Positions 7,306-18,283 of a DNA stretch of 64,000 bases are shown here, piece by piece. Where the stretch lies: contig NZ_CAJGZK010000018.1 in the NCBI RefSeq assembly GCF_904846215.1, positions 1 through 64,000 on the forward strand. The letters are read 5' to 3'. The notes under the pieces are model-generated. The model ran no database searches and had not been told where the DNA came from. It saw nothing but the letters and a program-made list of their open reading frames with translations. Both the position numbers and the translations under genes were made by a program. Numbering within the stretch: the first letter of the stretch is position 1; each line of letters begins with the position of its first letter. The stretch comes from Psychrobacter glacincola. GTDB lineage: Bacteria > Pseudomonadota > Gammaproteobacteria > Pseudomonadales > Moraxellaceae.

Positions 7306-8613
7306 GTGTCTGCCAGTTCTGATTCTGCAAAACCTGCCCTGCCAAATGCCATCAAGCAAGCGGCTACTCAGCCCGCTGATAATACCGCCGCACCCAACCG
7401 TTTACCTTATTTTAGCCATCTTGCCAGCGATGTTGCCAACAGCTGGTTGCTGCCTGATGGGGTGGTCGATGTGTTATTTGAAGAGGCTCATAAGCAAGAA
7501 GTGCTTAGACATCAATTGACGCAGCAACTGATTACACACGGCTATCAGTTGGTATCCCCGCCGATGATTGAGTTCACCGAATCGCTCTTGAGCGGTGCCT
7601 CAGAGGATTTAAAGCGTCAAACCTTTAAGATTATCGATCAGCTAACCGGTCGACTGATGGGCATACGCGCGGATATCACGCCGCAGATTCTGCGTATAGA
7701 TGCACACCACGGCGGCGATGGAATCGCGCGTTATTGCTATGCCGGCGATGTGATTCATACTTTGCCATCGGGGCTTTTTGGTTCACGTACACCTTTGCAA
7801 TTGGGCGCTGAGATATTTGGCTGTGAGTCAATTACTGCAGATATTGAGCTGATAGATGTCCTATTTAGCATGCTCAATAGCCTAGATATGAGCGCAGCAT
7901 TACACATCGATTTGGGTCATGTAGCGATATTTAAGCGTTTGGCAGAATTGGCGGCATTGCCGGATAGTGATACTGAGCAATTGATGCAGCTTTATGCCAA
8001 TAAAAACTTGCCAGAACTAAAGCAAGTCTGCCAAGCGCTACCGCTGGGTAGCGATTTTTATACCTTGGCACGCTTTGGTCATGACATTGCAAATCTGCTT
8101 GGAAGATTGTCAGAGAATGCGCAACAAGATATGCAAATCGTCACCGCCATCGATGAGCTGCAACGTCTAAAAGCACACTTGCAAGTACAGTGGCAGTGTG
8201 CGGTCAGTATCGATGTGACCGAGCTATCAGGCTATCATTATCATACGGGTATCGTGTTCAATGGCTATATCAATAGTGAGTCCCAGCCACTGGTACGTGG
8301 CGGGCGCTTTGATGGGATGAAAAGTAATCAACTGGCCACGAATCAGCCGCGTCAAGCGACTGGCTTTAGTATGGATGTCAGCCGACTGCTCGCCCATACT
8401 CAGCTTGATGCACCTTTTATCGTGCTGGTCGATTATGACGCTTTCAACAGTTTGGACAGTGAGCAGCTGCAGCTCCTATTACAGCAAGTGGCAAGCTTAC
8501 GTCAGCAAGGCTATCGCGTCACCATGCCATTAACGGCAAAAGATATGCCAGTGGGGATGACCCATCGTTTAAGCCTTGTCGATGATAATCAATGGCAGCT
8601 AGATGCGGTTTAA
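7306..8613 (+). CDS. hisZ: ATP phosphoribosyltransferase regulatory subunit
   Basis: HisZ is a catalytically inactive paralogue of histidyl-tRNA synthetase that assembles with short-form HisG and gives feedback control of the first step of histidine synthesis. The 435-residue protein has a class II synthetase core: WLLPDGVVDVLFEEA, YQLVSPPMIEFTESLL, the RADITPQILRIDAH motif, and a late VRGGRFDGM glycine-rich stretch. The anticodon-binding domain of true HisS is missing. Initiation is GTG at 7306, with AAGGA nine bases earlier; N-terminal residues 1-30 are low-complexity. It is followed by purA, an arrangement recalled from Moraxellaceae. hisG is not in the window. Confidence 0.92.
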   Translation: MSASSDSAKPALPNAIKQAATQPADNTAAPNRLPYFSHLASDVANSWLLPDGVVDVLFEEAHKQEVLRHQLTQQLITHGYQLVSPPMIEFTESLLSGASEDLKRQTFKIIDQLTGRLMGIRADITPQILRIDAHHGGDGIARYCYAGDVIHTLPSGLFGSRTPLQLGAEIFGCESITADIELIDVLFSMLNSLDMSAALHIDLGHVAIFKRLAELAALPDSDTEQLMQLYANKNLPELKQVCQALPLGSDFYTLARFGHDIANLLGRLSENAQQDMQIVTAIDELQRLKAHLQVQWQCAVSIDVTELSGYHYHTGIVFNGYINSESQPLVRGGRFDGMKSNQLATNQPRQATGFSMDVSRLLAHTQLDAPFIVLVDYDAFNSLDSEQLQLLLQQVASLRQQGYRVTMPLTAKDMPVGMTHRLSLVDDNQWQLDAV

Positions 8614-8790
8614 ACTTAAAAACACTTTACGTTTATAAACGCACTAAATAAATATCTGCTCTACATAAAAATATTTGGTTATTAAATCGCTAAAGATATG
8701 CAGTTATCAAAGTATCGTTTTTAGCATTACTTCAGTTTTGATAGGTTGGTTTTAAACACTTATTGCACACACCTCAATATATTAAGGTAA

Positions 8791-10089
<1,299 letters not shown>

Positions 10090-10120
10090 TTGGTTAATAG
10101 TTATATTGTATGGTTCATTC

Positions 10121-10157
10121 ACAAAACCCTAATGCCAAACATTGGGGTTTTGTTTTT
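10121..10157 (+). terminator. purA terminator
   Basis: ACAAAACCCTAATG pairs with CATTGGGGTTTTGT (one wobble) over a five-base loop and is followed by a T-run. Confidence 0.9.
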
Positions 10158-10419
10158 GGTAAATAAGAAGATTGATGAGCAGTAAAAGCCTGCCAAATTC
10201 ACTTTTATGCAAGATGCGGTCATAAATTAACCCTATCATTTATAGCGCTAATCATTATAATAGGCAGCAATCTGGTGTTGGCGCTCATGTTTTCGTATTG
10301 ATAAGCAATGAGTGGTTTAAAGTAGCCTAAGTCAACATTGTGGTCAGAGATAAAATAACCCTTTTACTATTTCATTTCTTATTGAATTTATCGTTTTTTT
10401 CATTTATTAGGAGCTTTTC
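10158..10419 (+). other. ndk upstream region
   Basis: About 260 bases without a gene between the purA terminator and ndk. AT-rich, with no repeat or hairpin of note. It should carry the ndk promoter. Confidence 0.35.
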
Positions 10420-10851
10420 ATGGCTAACGAACGTACTTTGTCTATCATCAAACCTGACGCAGTCGCTGGCAATAACATCGGCGCTATCTATGACCGTTTT
10501 GAAAAATCAGGTCTAAAAATTGTTGCAGCCAAAATGATGCAACTTGATGATGAAAAAGCAGGTGGTTTTTACGCTGAGCACGCTGAACGTCCATTTTATA
10601 ATGATCTAGTGTCATTTATGATGTCAGGTCCAGTATTGGTATCAGTACTAGAAGGCGAAAACGCTATCGCTAAGCATCGTGATATCATGGGCGCTACTAA
10701 CCCAAAAGACGCCGCTGAAGGCACCATCCGTGCTGATTTCGCTAGCAGCATCGACGAAAACGCCGTTCATGGTTCAGATTCAGCTGAATCAGCAGCACGT
10801 GAAATCAGCTACTTCTTTAGTGAAGATGAAGTTTGTGCACGTACGCGTTAA
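10420..10851 (+). CDS. ndk: nucleoside diphosphate kinase
   Basis: Ndk balances NTP and dNTP pools by phosphate transfer through a phospho-histidine. The 143-residue protein has the family start [12 protein letters not shown], the [10 protein letters not shown] strand, the [15 protein letters not shown] segment, the R in GTIRADF and the catalytic H117 in [14 protein letters not shown] sits before the ATG. It is monocistronic by spacing. A 105-bp Correia-like repeat starts one base after the stop codon. Confidence 0.97.
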   Translation: MANERTLSIIKPDAVAGNNIGAIYDRFEKSGLKIVAAKMMQLDDEKAGGFYAEHAERPFYNDLVSFMMSGPVLVSVLEGENAIAKHRDIMGATNPKDAAEGTIRADFASSIDENAVHGSDSAESAAREISYFFSEDEVCARTR

Positions 10852-10852
10852 T

Positions 10853-10957
10853 ATAGTAAACCAAATATAGGCTGTTACGGCGTCAGACTCGCTTAATGTA
10901 CTCAATGTACAATTTGCGCTCGTCTTCCTTGTACCAGCTCTATATTTGATTCACTAT
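10853..10957. repeat. Correia-like palindromic element (105 bp)
   Basis: The ends are inverted repeats: ATAGTAAACCAAATATAG at the left and, read on the minus strand, ATAGTGAATCAAATATAGAG from the right. Internal GTAC-TCAAT-GTAC forms a small hairpin. On the minus strand the inner text GGTACAAGGAAGACGAGCGC and later GCGAGTCTGACGCCGTAAC resembles the recalled neisserial Correia element core, and 105 bp equals its short form. Only one copy is seen in the window. Confidence 0.7.
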
Positions 10958-11003
10958 GCAGCTATTATTTACAAAGCTAATTGTTAATAATTAGTGTGGC
11001 GAG

Positions 11004-11034
11004 ACGGCTTATATCTTTTGGTATAAGCCGTTTT
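11004..11034 (+). terminator. terminator downstream of ndk
   Basis: ACGGCTTATA pairs perfectly with TATAAGCCGT over a short loop, followed by TTTTA. It lies beyond the Correia-like element, suggesting that the element was inserted between ndk and its original terminator. Confidence 0.75.
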
Positions 11035-11268
11035 AGCTATTATATAGTCTAAAGATGCATTGAAACTTTAACCATTCTCCCTCATTATTATATTTATTAA
11101 GCGTTATCAATCCCTTATCAGCATATTACGCTCAGATATTTATAAATACAGCGATAAAAAATGCGCTCATAACGGATTGCTCATGCACTCATATATTGGG
11201 TATGCCTAGCAACGCCCATCTCAATAATTGCATCGCTTATATCAGTCGATGCAAAAAGGTTATTTATT

Positions 11269-12498
11269 ATGTCGACATCTCAAACGCCTGTCCAATATGT
11301 CCCAGCCAAGCCTGCTAAGAGTATAAAATTGGTAGACGAGTCGCAGGCGAAAACCAATCTATTAGGTATGACACAAGCGCAATTGGCGGAGTACTTTAAG
11401 AGTATCGGCGAAAAGGCGTTTCGCTCGACGCAAGTCATTAGATGGATATATCAGCAGGGTGTGACAGATTTTGAGCAAATGACAAATTTGAGTAAGTCAT
11501 TGCGAGATAAATTGTCAGCCAACGCTTGTGTAATACCGCCAAAGGTTATCCATCGTCAATATAGCGATGATGGTACGCGCAAATGGGTATTTGAAGTGAC
11601 TGGCGGCTCATTGGTTGAGACGGTATTGATTCCGGCTGATGACAGTAAGCTAAACGGGCGCAAAACTTTATGTATTTCCTCGCAAGTCGGCTGCGCGTTG
11701 GATTGCAGCTTTTGTAGTACCGGCAAGCAAGGCTTTGAGCGCGATTTAACAGCGGCTGAGATTCTCGGACAATTATGGGTGGCCAATGCCTCTTATATGA
11801 CCGATGAAAACGACAGCTTAGATAACGTTGACCATAGCTTATGGGCAAATAACGTGACCAATGTGGTCATGATGGGCATGGGCGAGCCGTTATTAAACTA
11901 TCGTCCCGTTGTCAGCTCGATGGAATTGATGCTTAGTGACCACGCTTATGGTTTATCAAAGCGCCGTGTCACGCTATCCACCTCAGGTGTGGTGCCAAAA
12001 ATGTATGAGTTGGCAAAAGAGCTTGACGTGGCTTTAGCCATTTCATTACACGCGCCAAATGATGAACTGCGCAATGAGTTGGTGCCAATTAATAAGAAAT
12101 ACCCATTGGAGCAGTTGATGGCAGCAGCGAGAAATTATGTTTTTGACGTTAACCCGCGCCATAAAAAGCACGTGACGATTGAATATGTCATGTTAGATGG
12201 TGTCAATGATAGTAATGAACATGCTGAGCAACTGGTCACATTATTGGGTGATTTACCAAGTAAAATTAACCTGATACCGTTTAACCCGTTTCCACATGCA
12301 GACTATGACAAGTCGAGTAATAATCGTATTCATGCTTTTAGCAATATATTAATTGACGCAGGTTTTGTGTGTACCATTCGTCAAACGCGCGGCGATGATA
12401 TTGACGCCGCTTGTGGGCAATTGGTTGGGCGGGTAGCCGATAGAACACGTCGCTCAGCCGCTTGGCAGCAAAGTATTAAAGACCGCGAAAATAGTTGA
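11269..12498 (+). CDS. rlmN: 23S rRNA/tRNA (adenine-C2) methyltransferase RlmN
   Basis: A radical-SAM enzyme that methylates C2 of A2503 in 23S rRNA and A37 in some tRNAs. The 409-residue protein has the cluster-binding CxxxCxxC motif at C142, C146 and C149 ([15 protein letters not shown]), GMGEPLLN, the STSGVVPKM segment, and the late C382 in [13 protein letters not shown] that corresponds to the mechanistic methyl-carrying cysteine. An N-terminal extension of about 25 residues precedes the core. It is followed by pilF, the conserved rlmN-pilF order of gammaproteobacteria. Confidence 0.96.
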   Translation: MSTSQTPVQYVPAKPAKSIKLVDESQAKTNLLGMTQAQLAEYFKSIGEKAFRSTQVIRWIYQQGVTDFEQMTNLSKSLRDKLSANACVIPPKVIHRQYSDDGTRKWVFEVTGGSLVETVLIPADDSKLNGRKTLCISSQVGCALDCSFCSTGKQGFERDLTAAEILGQLWVANASYMTDENDSLDNVDHSLWANNVTNVVMMGMGEPLLNYRPVVSSMELMLSDHAYGLSKRRVTLSTSGVVPKMYELAKELDVALAISLHAPNDELRNELVPINKKYPLEQLMAAARNYVFDVNPRHKKHVTIEYVMLDGVNDSNEHAEQLVTLLGDLPSKINLIPFNPFPHADYDKSSNNRIHAFSNILIDAGFVCTIRQTRGDDIDAACGQLVGRVADRTRRSAAWQQSIKDRENS

Positions 12499-12554
12499 TA
12501 AGATAGTAAACATGACTGTTATCGCTACCTTATGTAATGTAGCGATAGTCGAGT

Positions 12555-12662
12555 GATTGAAGGAAAAATACAGCGTTACTGCAATGAATTTTTTGCAGCC
12601 TCTGTCACGTAGTTAGCAGCAAGCAAGAAAAACTCATAGCAGTAGCGCGTTACTATAATATT
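12555..12662 (+). repeat. family A palindromic repeat, diverged copy
   Basis: The core ATTTTTTGCAGCCTCTGTC and GCAGCAAGCAAGAAAAA of the repeat family is recognisable, flanked by inverted CGTTACTGC and GCAGTAGCG arms. The TATAGTCA ends have decayed, so the boundaries are approximate. It lies between rlmN and pilF. Confidence 0.65.
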
Positions 12663-12834
12663 ATTTCAAACAGACTATGTTTAGCTGTCTTTTTTGCATC
12701 ACAATGGTAATGAAATGTAGTCGTCATAGACAATGACAAAAAATCAGCCAATTAATGACAACTAAATTGTACTTATGGAGGCCAAATCCATTAAACTGAT
12801 GCCTCGATGATCGAACGCATTGAATCACAGTTTT

Positions 12835-13782
12835 ATGATGGCGACCATGATGACTTCTAAAAATTCTTGTCAGTTCAAATATCAAACCTCTTTTTCTTAT
12901 GCAGCGAGACATTTGGGCGCTACGGTTTTTGTTAGAAAAAGCGCTCACTGTGTATTGCTTGCCGGCGCGCTAAGCGCTTTATTGATTTCTGGTTGTCAAA
13001 GCACGCCAACCAATGATCTAATAACGGGCACGCCTTATCAAACCTCAACGCAACCCAATGACAATCGTAAATTGGATCAGCAAGAAATTGCTCGCGTTCG
13101 AACGACACTTGCTGCACAATATATCCGCAAAAACGAGCTTGATGCGGCCCAAAGACAGCTCGAAAAAGCCTTTGCTGCCGATAGCCGTCATGCGCCCGCC
13201 TATGATATGATGGGCGTTTTGTTGCAGCAAGAAGGCAGCCGCCTCAATCTTGAAAAAGCGGATCAATACTTTAAAAAAGCCATTGCGCTTGATAAAGATT
13301 TTGATCAAGCACACAATAATTATGGCGTCTATTTGTCGCAGATGAAGCGTTATAAAGAAGCCGCTGAGCAGTTTGAAATAGCGGGTGCTGCCCTTGGATA
13401 TGAAGGTCGTATTGGTGCGTTAGAAAACTTAGGTCGTACCTACCTTCAACTTAATGACCATCCTGCCGCGGCAAAGGCTTTTTTACGGGCTTTAGATGGC
13501 AATCGAAACAGCATCATTGCTCATATCGAGCTGGTTGATTTATTACTTGAGCAGCAGCGGGTTCAACAAGCACAAAGGCTCTATGATGAAACCTTAATAC
13601 TGGTGCAAGGACAGGGTGTTAGTCCGCGCTTGCTACTACAAGGCATCAAATTGGCGGCAGCGCAAAAAAATATAAAGACACGCCAACAATTGGCACAGCA
13701 ACTTTTATCTGCTTATCCATTGAGTGATGAAGCAAAACAACTAAAGACTTGGCTTAACAATCCAGAGGCACCATGGAAATGA
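12835..13782 (+). CDS. pilF: type IV pilus biogenesis/stability lipoprotein PilF (PilW)
   Basis: A TPR lipoprotein that pilots the PilQ secretin to the outer membrane. A lipobox LLISGC sits at residue 54 from the ATG used, followed by tandem TPR units from about residue 85 (RTTLAAQYIRKNELDAAQRQLEKAF, then AYDMMGVLLQQ, then AHNNYGVYLSQMKRYKEAAEQF). The start is uncertain: ATGs at 12835, 12838, 12847 and 12850 are all in frame, none has a clear ribosome site, and the pre-lipobox region is long for a signal peptide. It overlaps rodZ by 10 bases, implying coupling. The position after rlmN agrees with the assignment. Confidence 0.88.
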   Translation: MMATMMTSKNSCQFKYQTSFSYAARHLGATVFVRKSAHCVLLAGALSALLISGCQSTPTNDLITGTPYQTSTQPNDNRKLDQQEIARVRTTLAAQYIRKNELDAAQRQLEKAFAADSRHAPAYDMMGVLLQQEGSRLNLEKADQYFKKAIALDKDFDQAHNNYGVYLSQMKRYKEAAEQFEIAGAALGYEGRIGALENLGRTYLQLNDHPAAAKAFLRALDGNRNSIIAHIELVDLLLEQQRVQQAQRLYDETLILVQGQGVSPRLLLQGIKLAAAQKNIKTRQQLAQQLLSAYPLSDEAKQLKTWLNNPEAPWK

Positions 13783-14594
13783 CCACCCCATCATCAAACA
13801 CTCACTCTAACGCTCAGGGATCATTTGGTGCCATGCTGCAGCAAGCTCGCAAAGCTAAGCAAGTAAGCTTGGACGATGTAGCAAATGAATTGTTTATTTT
13901 AAAACGTCACCTGCAAGCATTAGAAAATGAAGATTTTTCTGACTTGCCGCAAGTAGCGTTTGCGCGCGGGTTTGCGATCAACTATGCCAAATACTTGGGT
14001 CTCGACCCAGTCAGAATAGCCAGTAGCTTTGATGCCGCTTACCCAAATGAGCTAAAATCGCGTTCGGCTAATAATACTCAGTCGCCACTGCAGCCTATGG
14101 GTACGCTACAGCGCGATACACACAATCGTATTCGCTTTAATCCGCTGCTTATCATCGCAGTTATCGGTGTCATTATTTTAGCGATATTCCTATTCCGTAT
14201 GGTCAGTAATGCGAGCAAGGAAAATATCGAGCAGCCTGTATCTAGCGCTGAAGATATCTCAGCAGTAGAACAAGCCCAAGGCGCAGCTATTAATACTGAT
14301 GTTACAGGCGTTAGTGCTTCAGGTTCAGCGCTAAACTTAGGTGGCGACGACGTTGCTCCTGCTACTTTGGATGTTAAGCTGACGGACGCTGCTGTCGTCA
14401 CTATTACGGATGCTACCGGTAGCAGCTTGATAGCGGGATCACAGAATGCGGGTGATTATCAATTATCAGGTATGCCACCGTTTAATGTGCAAATTGATAA
14501 CATCAATAACGTGCGCTTGATGCTCAATCAGCAATCTGTTGCTTTAGACAGCTACGCGAATGGTAGCCAAGCCAGTTTTGAATTGGCACCTTAA
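13773..14594 (+). CDS. rodZ: RodZ-like cytoskeletal/cell-shape protein
   Basis: A 273-residue bitopic membrane protein. An N-terminal helix-turn-helix (about residues 17-85, SFGAMLQQARKAKQVSLDDV through FARGFAINYAKYLGL) matches the cytoplasmic RodZ domain that binds MreB. One membrane helix follows at about 123-143 (NPLLIIAVIGVIILAIFLF), then a periplasmic linker and a C-terminal DUF4115 beta domain (TLDVKLTDAAVVTITDATG). It is shorter than E. coli RodZ. The start overlaps pilF, and a GGCACC-rich context precedes the ATG. ispG lies 91 bases downstream. Confidence 0.9.
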   Translation: MEMTTPSSNTHSNAQGSFGAMLQQARKAKQVSLDDVANELFILKRHLQALENEDFSDLPQVAFARGFAINYAKYLGLDPVRIASSFDAAYPNELKSRSANNTQSPLQPMGTLQRDTHNRIRFNPLLIIAVIGVIILAIFLFRMVSNASKENIEQPVSSAEDISAVEQAQGAAINTDVTGVSASGSALNLGGDDVAPATLDVKLTDAAVVTITDATGSSLIAGSQNAGDYQLSGMPPFNVQIDNINNVRLMLNQQSVALDSYANGSQASFELAP

Positions 14595-14685
14595 TTTATT
14601 AATTGGTTCAATTTTTGAAGTAAATATTATTACCTTTTTTTTATTGTTATTCTCGTTCTTACTGCTTTCATGAAAGGGTTTGCCT

Positions 14686-15801
14686 ATGTCAACGTCAGCG
14701 CCTATTAACCGTCGTCTTACGAAGAAAATATATGTCGGTGATGTCGCGATTGGTGGTGATGCGCCGATTAGTGTGCAAAGTATGACCAATACTGATACCT
14801 GTGATGTGGCAGCGACTGTTGCCCAAATTGAGCGCTGTGTAGAAGCTGGCGCTGATTTGATGCGAGTCTCTACCCCGACGATGGATACCGTTAAAGCATT
14901 TGGTGAAATTCGTAAGTTGGTCAGCGTACCCTTAATAGCGGATGTGCATTTTGATCACAAAATTGCTTTAGCGGTTGCCGCAGCTGGCGCAGATTGTCTA
15001 CGTATTAACCCAGGCAATATCGGTAGCGACGCCAAAGTACGTGAAGTGGTTGCCTGTGCCAAGCACTACAATATCCCTATTCGTATCGGTGTGAATGCCG
15101 GCTCTTTAGAAAAGGATATTCAGCGTAAATATACGGAGCCAAATGGCGCGGCGATGCTTGAATCGGCAATGCGTCATATTGATATATTAGAGCGTCTTAA
15201 TTTTGATCAATATAAAGTATCGGTCAAAGCAAGCAACGTATTTTTGACCATGGATGCCTATCGCCTGATCTCAGCACAAATTGATAATCCATTGCATTTA
15301 GGCGTCACCGAAGCGGGTGTTTATCGGACTGGTTCGGTCAAATCTGCCATTGCGCTCGGTGGTTTATTGTTGGACGGTATTGGTGATACGATTCGTATCT
15401 CATTGGCTGCCGAGCCAGAAGAAGAGATTAAAATCGGTTTTGATATTTTAAAATCACTAAATATTCGCTCTAACGGCGTCAATTTTATTGCTTGCCCAAG
15501 CTGCTCCCGTCAAGAATTCGATGTGATTAGAGTGATGACCGCGTTAGAGTCGCGCTTAGAAGATATTCGTGAGCCGATGAATTTGTCAGTGATTGGCTGT
15601 AAGGTAAATGGTCCGGGCGAAGCGAAAGAAGCCGATATCGGTATCGTTGGCGCCGCACCAAAGTCTCTGGTCTACCGTATGGGTGAAAAAAGCCATCTGA
15701 TTGATACCGAAAATTTGGTTGATGAGATAGAAGGCATGGTACGTGCCCATGCTGAAGCGTTGGCAAAAAAACGTGAAAATGAGATTATTCGCGTTAGATA
15801 A
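14686..15801 (+). CDS. ispG: 4-hydroxy-3-methylbut-2-enyl diphosphate synthase
   Basis: IspG is a 4Fe-4S enzyme of the MEP isoprenoid pathway that converts MEcPP to HMBPP. The 371-residue protein carries an N-terminal TIM barrel ([39 protein letters not shown]) and a C-terminal cluster domain with CPSCSR and [10 protein letters not shown], holding the three Cys and the Glu ligand. The ATG at 14686 follows GAAAGG; a TTG two codons earlier is less likely. hisS follows after 64 bases, as in other gammaproteobacteria. Confidence 0.96.
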   Translation: MSTSAPINRRLTKKIYVGDVAIGGDAPISVQSMTNTDTCDVAATVAQIERCVEAGADLMRVSTPTMDTVKAFGEIRKLVSVPLIADVHFDHKIALAVAAAGADCLRINPGNIGSDAKVREVVACAKHYNIPIRIGVNAGSLEKDIQRKYTEPNGAAMLESAMRHIDILERLNFDQYKVSVKASNVFLTMDAYRLISAQIDNPLHLGVTEAGVYRTGSVKSAIALGGLLLDGIGDTIRISLAAEPEEEIKIGFDILKSLNIRSNGVNFIACPSCSRQEFDVIRVMTALESRLEDIREPMNLSVIGCKVNGPGEAKEADIGIVGAAPKSLVYRMGEKSHLIDTENLVDEIEGMVRAHAEALAKKRENEIIRVR

Positions 15802-15865
15802 GGAAGCGTTTTATCAATAAAAATTATAGAGTTGTTTGTTAAAAATTAAAGGACGCGACCGTACC

Positions 15866-17170
15866 ATGATTAAAGCGATTAAAGGGTTTAATGATATTTT
15901 GCCTGCACAGTCTGCAAAATGGCTGTACTTAGAGTCGATATTGGCCGACGTGCTAGGCAGATACGGTTATGAGCATATTCGCTTGCCCATCGTTGAGCAA
16001 ACCGATTTGTTCGCTCGTGCAATTGGCGGTGCCACGGATATCGTTGAAAAAGAGATGTATAGTTTTACGGATAAATCTGATCCACCAACGCCGCTTACCT
16101 TACGTCCTGAAGGCACGGCTGGGGCAGTACGAGCGGTGAACGAGCACAATCTACTACGCGGCGATACGCCTAAGCTTTGGTATATCGGTCCAATGTTCCG
16201 CTATGAGCGTCCACAAAAAGGGCGCTATCGTCAATTTCATCAAATAGGTGTTGAAAGCTTTGGTAGTGCCTTACCAGATGCCGATGCAGAGCTGATTGCG
16301 ATGACGCATCTAATGTGGCAAGAGCTGGGTCTAAAAGATGAGATGCGTCTGCAACTGAACAGTCTAGGCGAAATTGATGAGCGTCATGCTTATCGTGAAG
16401 CGCTGGTCACCTATCTGACTGATAAGCAAGAGCAGTTAGATGAGGATAGTAAGCGTCGCCTAACGACGAATCCGTTACGCATTTTAGACAGCAAAGAAGC
16501 CAGCACCCAAGCGCTATTAATTGATGCACCAAAGCTTGCTGACTTTTTGGGCGAAGAAAGCGTGGCGCATTTTGAGCAAGTACAAGGGTATTTAACGGAG
16601 CTTGGTATTAACTTTGAAATCAATCCGCACCTGGTACGTGGTCTTGATTATTATAATAAAACCGTATTTGAATGGGTTACTGATAAGCTTGGCAGTCAAG
16701 CAACTGTCTGTGCCGGCGGTCGTTATGATGGCTTGGTTGGACAGCTAAAATCTGCTGATAACCGTGACACCAAAGGCGATAATAAACCGGTTAAATCTGA
16801 GCCTGCAGTTGGTTTTGCCATGGGACTTGAGCGCTTATTACTTCTTATGGAAGTCGTTGCGCCTATTGCTGATATGCCGGCTTGTGATGTCTTTGTGGTC
16901 GCCCATCCTGAGGTTTATAGTGCCGGTATTGGTTACGCGCAAAACCTGCGTTATAGCCGCCCAGATTTGCGCGTGAAAATGGCAAGTGCCACGAGCTTAA
17001 AAGCTCAAATGAAAAAGGCGGATAAGTCGGGTGCTGCATTGACCGTCATTATCGCCCAGCAAGAGATTGACGATAAAACCATTAGCATCAAAGATATGCA
17101 GACCGGCGAACAAAAAACAGCGGCGCAAGATTGGCTGGCAGATAAAGAGAATTTCTCGCGCCGTAAGTAG
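15866..17170 (+). CDS. hisS: histidyl-tRNA synthetase
   Basis: A class II synthetase that charges tRNA-His. It is 434 residues from the ATG at 15866, whose product begins with the family-typical [13 protein letters not shown]; a longer frame from 15836 would add ten atypical residues. Seen are motif 2 ([20 protein letters not shown]), the histidine loop [22 protein letters not shown], motif 3 [10 protein letters not shown], and a C-terminal anticodon-binding domain ([11 protein letters not shown] onward). It is flanked by ispG and yfgM in the conserved order. Confidence 0.96.
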   Translation: MIKAIKGFNDILPAQSAKWLYLESILADVLGRYGYEHIRLPIVEQTDLFARAIGGATDIVEKEMYSFTDKSDPPTPLTLRPEGTAGAVRAVNEHNLLRGDTPKLWYIGPMFRYERPQKGRYRQFHQIGVESFGSALPDADAELIAMTHLMWQELGLKDEMRLQLNSLGEIDERHAYREALVTYLTDKQEQLDEDSKRRLTTNPLRILDSKEASTQALLIDAPKLADFLGEESVAHFEQVQGYLTELGINFEINPHLVRGLDYYNKTVFEWVTDKLGSQATVCAGGRYDGLVGQLKSADNRDTKGDNKPVKSEPAVGFAMGLERLLLLMEVVAPIADMPACDVFVVAHPEVYSAGIGYAQNLRYSRPDLRVKMASATSLKAQMKKADKSGAALTVIIAQQEIDDKTISIKDMQTGEQKTAAQDWLADKENFSRRK

Positions 17171-17221
17171 CATTGGGTTTAGCATTAGTAATTTAATAAC
17201 AATCTTATCAGGTAAAAGTAT

Positions 17222-18016
17222 ATGGCTCTGACCCCTAATTCGCCGAATGCAGACAACTCAATGCAAGCGTTAAAGCAGTATGGCAGCTATATTGTCACCG
17301 CAATTTTATTGGCGTTAGCCGCCTACTTTGGCTGGACTTATTGGCAAGACAATCATGCACGTGTCGATACCGTTGCAGCCGATCAATATGCGGATATTCA
17401 ACGTCTTAATGAAGAAGTGAGCTTGGCATCGCAAAATCCGGATCTAGAAGCGGAGGCAAAAGCATCGTTAGAGAAGAGTAGTACTCAGCTAAATAAGAAT
17501 ATCGATAGCTTAGTTGGTACTCATGGAGAATCGATCTATGCTTGGCAGGCTCTAATGATTAAAGCGCGTCAGCAAGTGGACAGTGATGATTTTAAAGCAG
17601 CAGGCGAGACCTTTAAAAAAGCATTAGCGATTGATTTGGGTGACGCAGGTCTAGAGGCGATTACCCGTTTGCGTTATGCGACCACGCTTTTGGCAGCTGG
17701 TGATGAAAAAGCGGCATTGACAGAAGCCAGTCGTGATATGCCAAGCTCGTTTGAAGCGAGTCAGCAAGAATTACTTGGTGATATTTATTTGGCACAAGAC
17801 AATACAGACTCAGCGATTAAATCCTATAATAATGCTTGGAGTTTATTACGCGAGCGTCAAGAAACGCGTGCCGTATTGGCATTAAAAATGGAAAGTTTGG
17901 GTATCATTGCTGAGCCTATCGCGGAGCAAACCAACCTTATTCAAGAATCTACGGCAATATCTCAAGCACCAGTGAGTAAAGATTCAGTAGCAGCTAATAC
18001 CGGTGCTGGTGCATAA
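17222..18016 (+). CDS. yfgM: YfgM-like periplasmic TPR protein (ancillary SecYEG-chaperone factor)
   Basis: A 264-residue protein with an N-terminal membrane anchor at about residues 22-40 (YIVTAILLALAAYFGWTYW) and a periplasmic helical repeat domain (AWQALMIKARQQVDSDDFKAAGETFKKAL, ELLGDIYLAQDNTDSAIKSYNNAW). In E. coli YfgM associates with the Sec translocon and the chaperone PpiD. The gene sits between hisS and bamB as in E. coli, which supports the call more than sequence alone. The last 35 residues are a low-complexity tail. Confidence 0.88.
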   Translation: MALTPNSPNADNSMQALKQYGSYIVTAILLALAAYFGWTYWQDNHARVDTVAADQYADIQRLNEEVSLASQNPDLEAEAKASLEKSSTQLNKNIDSLVGTHGESIYAWQALMIKARQQVDSDDFKAAGETFKKALAIDLGDAGLEAITRLRYATTLLAAGDEKAALTEASRDMPSSFEASQQELLGDIYLAQDNTDSAIKSYNNAWSLLRERQETRAVLALKMESLGIIAEPIAEQTNLIQESTAISQAPVSKDSVAANTGAGA

Positions 18017-18283
18017 AATTTTAGTAATAAAGATTTGCTACTAAAGACTGAGCACTAGCAAGTTTAGTGCTGATTTCGATAGATATAGTAATATCTCAAA
18101 CCGTTCTACAAAGGAAGTAGCATCATCAGTAAAAAGGATAATGATAGCCGACAATTATTTGTACGAGGTTATTATTGTTTTTATCTCTGATTGAACGCTA
18201 ATTTATTAATGATTAATTTATTTGTAGTGAGACCTATAATGACTCAAGCTATCCGCTCAAACAAAACCACAAAGGCCAAAACC

